Below, one piece after another: positions 55,896 to 64,000 of a DNA stretch of 64,000 bases. The notes under the pieces were generated by a model. The model had not been told where the DNA came from. It was given only the letters and a program-made list of their open reading frames with translations, and made no database searches. This DNA is from Liolophura sinensis (Eukaryota; Mollusca; Polyplacophora; Chitonida; Chitonidae): the NCBI RefSeq assembly GCF_032854445.1, contig NC_088305.1, forward strand, positions 22,484,955 through 22,548,954, in the 5' to 3' direction. The first letter of the stretch is position 1, and every line of letters begins with the position of its first letter. Position numbers and translations under genes: made by a program.

Positions 55896-56936
55896 ACAGG
55901 ATATAGACCCCATTAACGCCCGTTAAGATATTACGCACCAAAATAAGGAATAACTAAGCTTTTCCAAAAATGCTGCAGTTCTTTAAAAGCTTATATCGGG
56001 TCCATCGACCTTACACAATTTTCAGATCAGGTCGTCATTGCATGGAATCTGATATTGCGTTATTAATCAGTTCGTGAAGTTGATCGCATTCTGGTGTGAA
56101 CGCCGTATTTTCACTGCCCACTGACGATCCCTTAATAAGCTGAAGGCAGGTAAACATTGTCTTCTTTTGTAGGAGACATTGATAAGTAAGTACTACATTT
56201 GCACGAAACTAAATCGATTTGTTTACAAATGCCTGGTATTGCGCCTTATAAATATTGCGCCTGATAAATAGGCCGACGCTAATCTTTTAAATCCGGTTTG
56301 TTGAGTCTGCGATTTCACCCCATTCTAAGACACCCATCGCATCGCATATTGACATAATTCTTCAATGGAAAGCTTGTCCGCTCTTGCGCGCGTTGCAGTC
56401 AGTAGCCTCTGTAGAATTGACTGTGTACAATGGCATCCGGATAGTGAGAGGCACACGATAGGCAATGAGCTGGAAAGTCCACCTATTATAGTGTGTAGCG
56501 CCCTCGTTAGCAGAGAGCAGAAGCACGCTGGGAACAAGACAAGAGGGGTTACATCTTTAGTCAGAACCTGTTATTCCTGAAATCCGCTGATGGTTGACAA
56601 GCATATTCCGCCGCCGAGCGTTACCAAGAGGCTGTGGGAGAAATCGATCACAAGGGCATCTCTGCTCTACTGGCATAGTTCGAAATTCCGCTCTCGAATC
56701 TCATTCGGATATTTCGGTCAACCATGTTTTCCAGTAGCTCATGTTGAATGTAAGCTCTGTTTCCAGCCTGTAGTCGCCTGTGGCTGGCAGCGGAACGCTC
56801 GTCCATTGCGCTGCACTTACACATTTCTACGGATTATAACAAGAGCACGGACTATAATGGAAAAAGGCTAATTGTGTATTCCATTTGTGCACCAGTGAAA
56901 GACAGTTATAGCTACAGGAGATTTTTTATTGTCTGT
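55896..56936. other. Unassigned DNA
   Basis: A mildly GC-richer block at 56360-56830 has two plus-strand frames (56365-56580, 56590-56871) with scattered cysteines but no recognised domain and no fitting splice pair. Confidence 0.4.
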
Positions 56937-57780
56937 CTAACTGCATAAACTGTATAGGAATAACCACACTAGGCATTAACTGTATAGGAATAATCACACT
57001 AGGCATTAACTGTACAGGAATAACCACACTATGCATAATTAAACTATGTAGGAATAACTACACTGGGCATAAACTATACAGGAATAACCACACTAGGCAT
57101 TAACTGTATAGGAATAATCACAGTAGGCATAAACTGTACAGGAATAACCAGACTATGCATAATTAAACTATGTAGGAATAACTACACTGGACATAAACTG
57201 TTTAGGAATAGCCACACTAGAGCTATCATCCCAGAGATAGGGTTACACTTATGCGCTAACTGAACAGACGAGTTAGACGCCCATGGTTGTACCACACTAG
57301 GCATAAACTGTACAGGAATAACCACACTATGCACAATTAAACTATGTAGGAATAACCACACTGGGCAAAAACTGTACAGGAATAATCACACTAGGCATTA
57401 ACTGTATAGGAATAATCACACTAGGCATAAACTGTATAGGAATAATCACACTAGGCATAAACTGTACAGGAATAACCACACTATGCACAATTAAACTATG
57501 TAGGAATAACCACACTGGGCATAAACTGTACAGGAAAAGACAGTTATAGCTACAGGAGATTTTTTATTGTCTGTCTAACTGCATAAACTGTATAGGAATA
57601 ACCACACTAGGCATTAACTGTATAGGAATAATCACATTAGGCATAAACTGTACAGGAATAACCACACTATTCATAATTAAACTGTGTAGGAATAACCACA
57701 CTAGGCATAAACTGTTTAGGAATAGCCACACTAGAGCTATCATCCCAGAGATAGGGTTACACTTATGCGCTAACTGAACA
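56937..57780 (+). repeat. 30-bp minisatellite with higher-order structure
   Basis: Unit GGCATAAACTGTACAGGAAT AACCACACTA, with variants GGCATTAACTGTATAGGAAT and CATAATTAAACTATGTAGGA. A non-repeat segment (GACAGTTATAGCTACAGGAG) occurs at 56901 and 57539, and another (GAGCTATCATCCCAGAGATA) at about 57221 and 57735, so a block of several hundred bases was duplicated. Confidence 0.93.
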
Positions 57781-57784
57781 GACG

Positions 57785-58790
57785 AGTTAGACGCCCATGG
57801 TTGTACCTGACCGGTCTGACTTAGACGCCCATGGTTGTATCTGACAGGGCTTATTAGCCCATCAGTATTTTGACTGACGTAGACGCCCAAGGTTGTATCT
57901 GACCAGACGTATGAACCCATCAGTATTTTGACTGACGTAGACGCTCAAGGTTGTATCTGACCAGACGTATGAACCCATCAGTATTTTGACTGACGTAGAC
58001 GCCCAAGGTTGTATCTGACCAGACGCATGAACCCATCAGTATTTTGACTGACGTAGACGCTCAAGGTTGTATCTGACCCGACGTATGAACCCATCAGTAT
58101 TTTGACTGACATAGACGCCCAAGGTTGTATCTGATCGGACGTATGAACCCATCAGTATTTTGACTGATGTAAACGCTCAAGGTTGTATCTGACCCGACGT
58201 ATGAACCCATCAGTATTTTGACTGACGTAGACGCTCAAGGTTGTATCTGACCCGACGTATGAACCCAGCAGTATTTTGACTGACATAGACGCCCAAGGTT
58301 GTATCTGATCGGACGTATGAACCCATCAGTATTTTGACTGATGTAAACGCTCAAGGTTGTATCTGACCGGACGTATAAACCCATCAGTATTTTGATGACG
58401 TAGACGCTCAAGGTTGTATCTGATTGGACGTATGAACCCATCAGTATTTTGACTGACGTAGACGCTCAAGGTTGTATCTGACCAGACGCATGAACCCATC
58501 AGTATTTTGATTGACGTAGACGCCCAGGGTTGTGTCTTACCGAGCGCATGAACCCAGCAGTATTTTGACTGACGTAGACGCTCAAGGTTGTATCTGACCG
58601 GGCGTATGAACCCAGCAGTATTTTGACTGACGTAGACGCCCAGGGTTGTACCTGACCTGACGTATGAACCCATCAGTATTTTGAATGACGTAGACGCCCA
58701 AGATTGTTTCTTACCAGACGTATGAACCCAGCAGTATTTTGACTGACATACATACGCTTAGGTGTAGCTGACTGGACGTATAAAATCATA
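57785..58790 (+). repeat. 58-bp minisatellite, about 17 units
   Basis: Unit: ACCCATCAGTATTTTGACTG, ACGTAGACGCTCAAGGTTGT, ATCTGACCAGACGTATGA. Its first unit grows out of ACGCCCATGGTTGTACCTGA, which also occurs in the neighbouring 30-bp array segment (57280). Confidence 0.95.
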
Positions 58791-58856
58791 AAGTTTATAC
58801 GTCATTTTAAATACATCATAAAGTTTATACGTCATTTTAAATACATCATTATATCT
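58786..58856 (+). repeat. 30-bp perfect duplication
   Basis: CATAAAGTTTATACGTCATT TTAAATACAT twice in a row. Confidence 0.9.
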
Positions 58857-58869
58857 GTTAAATATAGCA

Positions 58870-59132
58870 AGGGGGCCTCCTTGACTTGGTGGTTCGCGCG
58901 GCAGTGAAGCACAACGACCCAGGAACCTCTCGCCAATGCAGTCGCAGTGAGTTCAAGTCCACCTCATGCTGGCTTCCTCTCCGGTCATAAATGGGATGGT
59001 CTGCCAAAAAACCAATGGGTTTCCGCGTTGCTCTGATCGATTTCCTCCTATTATAATGCTGGCCGCCGTCGCATAGGTGACATTTTCTTGAGTACGCGTA
59101 AAACACCAATGAAATAAATAAATAAATTCTCT
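58870..59132 (+). mobile_element. SINE-A copy, full length
   Basis: GGGGGCCTCCTTGACTTGGT, GAGTTCAAGTCCACCTCATG, CTGGCTTCCTCTCCGGTCAT, TTTTCTTGAGTACGCGTAAA, ACACCAATGAAATAAATAAA. Confidence 0.92.
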
Positions 59133-61054
59133 AGAGCATTAGAAATTTTCCTACGTTCAAAGATTACAGAAGGTTATAAGTCTAGATATTCTGATTTCTG
59201 ACATGAATTTTTTGACATTCACACTGGTCCATTACTGTACAAATACAAAATACAGGCTCTATGAATTTGAATAATCACGTCTAATGACGAAAATAGAAAC
59301 GAACTGAAAAATATAATTGACCAAAACAATCGGTTTGGAAGAACATACTTAATTATCAGAATGGAGAGGAAGTGCTGATCGGTTAATAATTTCGTATTCC
59401 TGGGTCAGAGTAGCAAGTTGAAAGTACCATTTGTCATATCACAAGAGCGACGCGAGCGGCGCTGGTTAATTAAATGGCAACAGCCCAATGAATCAAAACG
59501 CATGTTTTTTTTTAGATGTACATGTATTTTGTTTTGATCTTTTAGGCTGTATTTTTCGCTCTTTTCTGCTTATAAGGTGATATCATTTTGCAGAGGAGGC
59601 TTGAAAGTTTCATTTTAAGCTTACCTTTTCATGATGTTTAGGAAATGGAGGCGGAGACACATTGGGCTCAACTACCGAAGTGAAAAGTCCCGGTTGTCTG
59701 ACAACTTTATAACAACTTTCATCGGAGAAACCCTATCAGTAGTTGGACTGAAGTTGTCTCAGGGAACTTAGAGACACTGCTGCTAGACCATATGTTGACA
59801 TGCAAATAAATGGGAAGTTAATTGTACACTGCGGCCCAATGTACGGTTATCTAAAACTGTCGAATATTCTTGATTGCAGGGTAAAACACTTCAAAATAAT
59901 AAAATGAACAAATAAAACTGTCTTTATCGGTGACGGGTTGTCGTAATATGAAGTGACAAGACATCGACCCGTTTTCCATTAATAAAGAATAAATTATACC
60001 TATCTACAGTAAACAACTGTTAGCTTAATTCTGATGTATACATGCTGTTATAAACTTCCATTTAAATGTCTAAATGGACAAGCACATGTAAATTGCGTAT
60101 GCCTGTGGCTGCGTGTGCGTATGCGTATGCATGTACAGCGCGTGCTTGCGTGCCTGCCTGCGCGAAGAAAAGTAGGTTAGCACTCAATGATCTCCCCTAG
60201 AAAAGTAATATTATTAGCGTTAACTACTGTCCAGTGCTTTAATGAACAATGAACCATTAAATATGTGAAACAGTATATGCGTTCATTTTAAGAACTACAT
60301 GCAAGTCTCTCCACCATTTAATATGTCAAATATGTCTTTGCCTCCTACAATACGCTATCCAGCTAATGTAGACCTTGTTTGAGTCAGATTAAGTTTGCGG
60401 AGAAATTTGTATATGTGTCCAACTATACCTACCCCATCACTGCTCTTTACATATAGGTGCCATTTTCACGAAACCATCAATTGCATCTAAACGGAAATGT
60501 GAGGCGATTTTTATTAGACAGGGATGTGTTATGATTAATGTCAGAAATTTTAAATTGTCAGACTGCGCCCATTTAGATAATGCAGTAAACAAATTTTTGA
60601 GGGCTAGTCGAGTAGAGGGCGGCTCTCTGGTGATGCATTTATATACCAGTGTAATGCTGGGAGGAATTACAGCGAGGATGCAGAGCGCTACTTAACTGGA
60701 CACGTCCTCGATTACACATAATAACGGTTATCAGGGGAACAACTTCCTGTTTGAAGTGGACGGTACATCTCTTGTTACCGCGGCCCGACTCGCACATGTA
60801 AACAGCCACTGATGTAGAATACACACATCTACCACTGCCCCAGGCTGTTGATGTTGAAAACAAGTTAGATTGTTTGCCAAGCTGCCACGGTTAGGTTCCT
60901 ACTCCTCCTAAAAAGATAATAGAATCTAGCTGTGGCACGTTCTGGTCCTTAGCACTTTATTAGTAATGATTTGTGGTGTTATTTCTTGTCGAGAACATTG
61001 AAGCACTACATAGAAAAGCCGTGAAAGTGCACTACTTAACTGATCTGGGAAGCT
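59133..61054. other. Unassigned intergenic DNA
   Basis: A decayed SINE tail lies at about 59855-59915 (GAATATTCTTGATTGCAGGG, TAAAACAC). A (TGCG/TGCC)n-like simple repeat lies at 60100-60162. No exon supported. Confidence 0.45.
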
Positions 61055-61345
61055 AGTACCGTGTGCCATCTGCTCAAGGGTACTTTGTGGCAGCCTCTTG
61101 GTACCGTGCGGCATCTGCTTAGCGGAACTTTGTGGCAGCCCCTTGGTAGCGTGCTGCAGCTCCTCGCTGGTATCATTGGCTGTGGCGCATTGGTACTTGT
61201 GGCAGCTTCTTGGTACCGTGCGGCATCTGCTCAGCGGTACTTTGTTGCAGCCTCTTGGTACCGTCCTTCTGTTTTTCAGCTGTACTTTGTGGTAGCTCCG
61301 TGGTACGGTGCGGCAGCCGCTTAGCGTGACCCTTGGAACCCCGTG
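61055..61345 (+). repeat. 45-bp minisatellite, about 6 units
   Basis: Unit: CTCAGCGGTACTTTGTGGCA, GCCTCTTGGTACCGTGCGGC, ATCTG. The length is 15 codons, so frames on both strands stay open; I see no other sign that it is translated. Confidence 0.92.
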
Positions 61346-61569
61346 GAAGCTGCACAGTACTGTATGACAATTTCATGTTGATACCACACTGACAACGACC
61401 ATGCGGTATATCCCAGCTCTAAACATTTGATACTGCAAATATTTCGTTGTTGGTTAACAATGGGCTACACTCAAGACTTCTCCCACTCATACATTAACAC
61501 TCAGTCTATAGTTGGATGAAACTTAGCGAATGCCCATAGTGAACAACGGACCTTTGGGAAGTTACGGAC

Positions 61570-61688
61570 CCAACCTGAAAATGGTTGTGAGTTTCTTCGG
61601 GGCTCTGCCCGGTTCTCTGCCATTATAATGTAGGCCACCGTTGTACAAGTGAAATATTCTTGAGTACGGCGTAAAACACCGGAATTCC
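61570..61688 (+). mobile_element. SINE-A 3' half
   Basis: ACCTGAAAATGGTTGTGAGT, TTCTTCGGGGCTCTGCCCGG, GAAATATTCTTGAGTACGGC, GTAAAACACC; no AT-rich tail. Confidence 0.88.
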
Positions 61689-62610
61689 AATATGTGTTGA
61701 ATAGATACATTGTAAAACTATGTAAAACTACCAAGGGCAGGAATCAACACTTGTTTTGCTTTTTCTTCTGAAAACAACATGGAAATGCACGGGAACGTAA
61801 AACAGTCCATTTTGCCGAATACTTTGTATAAAATACAGTTTTATATCAAGTGTGATGCCAAAATATGAAACCCGAAACCAAACGGAATGAATTTATTACT
61901 TTGCACACTTGGTAGGCGTTTTATTAGGACCTTAGGCAAACTTAACAAATATAGTCAGTGTGTGTTTTATGTAAACTGAGTACATTAAATACGGTAACAA
62001 TTTGTGCGCAAAATGATTGATACGCTTACTGGGACGGCTTGTAGTGGTCTTAACAGACAGAAGAACTTGATATATATGAGTTTAACAGTGTTGCAACACT
62101 TCAGTACTTCACCAACAACGTTGACATCTCTTCACAAATGTAGTATATACAGCATGCACTACATGAAACATAGAGAATAACTAAACACGTGTGCATTGTA
62201 AAACTCAAGTGGCATAAATATATCCAAATTACCCTACATGTGTATTTCTACCCGCATGCGCATGACACAAATTGATACAAATAGCTCACCGAGTATGATT
62301 GCCTGTCATAAAACGAAACCCTTTTCATCGTGTCCGACTGTAACTGGAAATTGTATATGCTGTAGTTTCACAACATTTTCGTGTATTTACATTATGAAAT
62401 AGGTTGATGTATTAGGGTACGTTTATTTGATGAATCATCAATTTGACCTCGTTTATATTTGACATATAGTCCAAATCGCCTACATGATCGTTAACAATTG
62501 CTCAGTGGCCATAACGGTGAGTGTACCTTCTACGTTGTATATTACATTTTAAACTTATTAAATGCGTAATTAAATCTTGTCAAAATCAATTTTAATTATA
62601 CCTTTAGAAT
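61689..62610. other. Unassigned intergenic DNA
   Basis: AT-rich, no feature supported. Confidence 0.5.
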
Positions 62611-62611
62611 C

Positions 62612-62757
62612 AGACATTGTTGCTTTGGAAATTAGCTTTTGTGGCTTTGGAAACGGCCATGATAGCTTTGGAACGGATCATCGCAGCTTTTGAATCGGCT
62701 ATATAATCGGCCAATGTACATTTGAAATCGGCTATTGTACCTCGGAATCGAACAATA
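62612..62757 (+). repeat. ~25-bp degenerate repeat, about 6 units
   Basis: Units resemble TAGCTTTGGAAACGGCCATG A; TTTGGAA and ATCGGC words recur. Confidence 0.7.
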
Positions 62758-62758
62758 T

Positions 62759-64000
62759 AGGGGGAGACCAGGGTAAGGTGAGCCAATTTTTACAAAATGT
62801 AATTAGAAATACACAATATTCCATTTTATCAACTACAAACTTTGCTAATTTAAGTGACATTTTACAATGCATACATATTACATTATATGTTAAAGTTAAC
62901 TTGAAAAGTTTTGTATTAGATGCCAAACAGAAAATGTTGGCTTTGTGGATCATCTTACCCTGTGAATGGGGTAAGTTGATCCATGGCGTGGGGGTAAGTT
63001 GAGCTGCCACATAAAGAAGCAAGCATCCTTTACCTATCATTAAATCAGCTGTTTTATTTCAGCAATGCTACATTTACTAAACTACAAGTATTTCTGTTTG
63101 ATTCTTTCAGGGTCAGACTAGGCTGGCATTTTAATGCAAAGTTTTTAATGTTGTCAAAACGACATGTAAGCAATAATTATAAAGGAAAGACGTTGAAGAG
63201 CATAGCAGAAAATAAGATTTATAAGCACAAATATTTGATAAAGCGCTTTTAGTTAAACGTGCCTTGTTTATACTGTAGCTTTGGGCAGATCTCTCACGTG
63301 TGGTAGGCTCGGGGAATTTTTGAACAATGTTATCATTTATGAAACAGGTTTCCTGTTGACAAAGAAAATCATGATCATCCACTCATTTGTTTCCAAAAAA
63401 ATACACATTCATAAGCCCCTCTTCCCTTTGCTTATTGACCAACCTATTTAGCACAGTTGGTAGAGCGCCCGCTTCGCGAGTGGTAGATCCAGGGTCAATC
63501 CTGGGTCGAGTCACACCAAAGACGTTAAAAGAGGAAGTTGTAACTTCCGAAGGGAATAGTGCAACGACTGGTTGACCCCTATCAGTATCATGGCTCGGGC
63601 GGGACGGCTTACTTGCCTTCGGTAAGGCGTCTCAGTGAAGCAGCAGTAGATGAAAGAGCGGTGGAAATCCGTCCTGCAATAAGGAGGCACATTACGTAAT
63701 GATCTAAGGATTCACTCTAAGGTCGTCATATGACTGAAAAATTAAGTACGACGTTTAACCCCAAAAACTCACTCCCTTTGTACTAACCAGGGTTGATCTA
63801 AAATCTGAATGCCTACTCACTCTAAACTCAAGGGATATTTAACTAGGATATTTGTAGACCTATATCACTCACAGCATGAGCCATGTGTGCCTGCAGAAGA
63901 TAAAAATGAAGCTGTTTGAACATGTTCCACAAATAACAGAGATATCAACGTCAAGGTATGTCAACGTTACAGCCTATGGGGTAAGTTGATCCATGATTCA
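62759..64000. mobile_element. Probable DNA-transposon end, truncated by the window edge
   Basis: GGGGGAGACCAGGGTAAGGT GAGCC at 62760 looks like a transposon terminus. The phrase GGGGTAAGTTGATCCATG then recurs at about 62970 and 63979, with GGGGTAAGTTGAGC at 62991, a pattern seen in internally repetitive ends of DNA transposons. No transposase is visible. A SINE-B sits inside. Classification is inference. Confidence 0.4.
63446..63778 (+). mobile_element. SINE-B copy, full length, intact tRNA-like head
   Basis: Head TTAGCACAGTTGGTAGAGCG, CCCGCTTCGCGAGTGGTAGA, TCCAGGGTCAATCCTGGGTC; a short deletion after TTGTAACTTCC removes the CTCGCTTGGCG segment; body CGGGCGGGACGGCTTACTTG; tail TCATATGACTGAAAAATTAA, GTACGACGTTTAACCCC. 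Confidence 0.93.

Noticed and set aside
56365-56871. Cysteine-bearing plus-strand frames as exons of the Frizzled-like gene
   Set aside because: No CRD-like spacing of cysteines and no matching splice sites.
57564-58673. Minus-strand ORFs with GFIRPVRYN-type repeats
   Set aside because: They arise from the 58-bp and 30-bp arrays and shift frame from unit to unit.
54115-58790. CRISPR-like array
   Set aside because: Units are head-to-tail without distinct spacers, unit lengths vary, and the context is an animal genome; these are minisatellites.

Overview
This window is animal nuclear DNA: AT-rich, gene-sparse, with small spliced exons, very long introns and dense short repeats. The tRNA-headed SINEs, with tails near TTGAGTACGRCGTWAAAC, and the numerous minisatellites suggest a lophotrochozoan, most likely a mollusc. 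That taxon call is inference, and the species cannot be named from the sequence. There are no bacterial-style operons, rRNAs, free tRNA genes or CRISPR arrays.

Two genes can be assembled exon by exon, both on the minus strand. At the left edge (269-2283) lie the first three coding exons of a polypeptide N-acetylgalactosaminyltransferase, a Golgi type II membrane enzyme that starts mucin-type O-glycosylation. Its catalytic and lectin parts lie beyond position 1. From 39542 down to 12516 lies a complete seven-exon gene for a 388-residue secretory-pathway protein: signal peptide, three Ig-like domains and a C-terminal hydrophobic tail typical of GPI anchoring. Every splice phase matches. Its introns hold most of the middle of the window, including a decayed hAT-type transposase (24662-26318), minisatellites, a MITE-like element and many SINEs.

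Right of 39.7 kb no complete gene was found. A GC-rich open exon at 51690-51967 resembles part of a Frizzled-type cysteine-rich domain but has no visible partner exons. The rest is repeats: a long 22-bp array (43.4-44.3 kb), two 25-bp arrays bracketed by a ~240-bp direct duplication (49.3-51.0 kb), a minisatellite belt (53.5-61.3 kb), several SINEs, and what looks like the end of a DNA transposon running off the right edge (62.76 kb onward).

The most notable points are: (1) a 36-bp minisatellite that starts exactly at the 5' splice site of GALNT exon 1 and repeats that splice site in frame; (2) several SINE families with different heads but one common 3' tail; (3) the reconstructed GPI-anchored Ig protein, whose third Ig domain lacks its second cysteine; (4) the orphan Frizzled-like exon; (5) two MITE-like elements with long imperfect inverted repeats. 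All exon calls come from reading frames, splice-site sequence and phase; no database search or transcript data were available.
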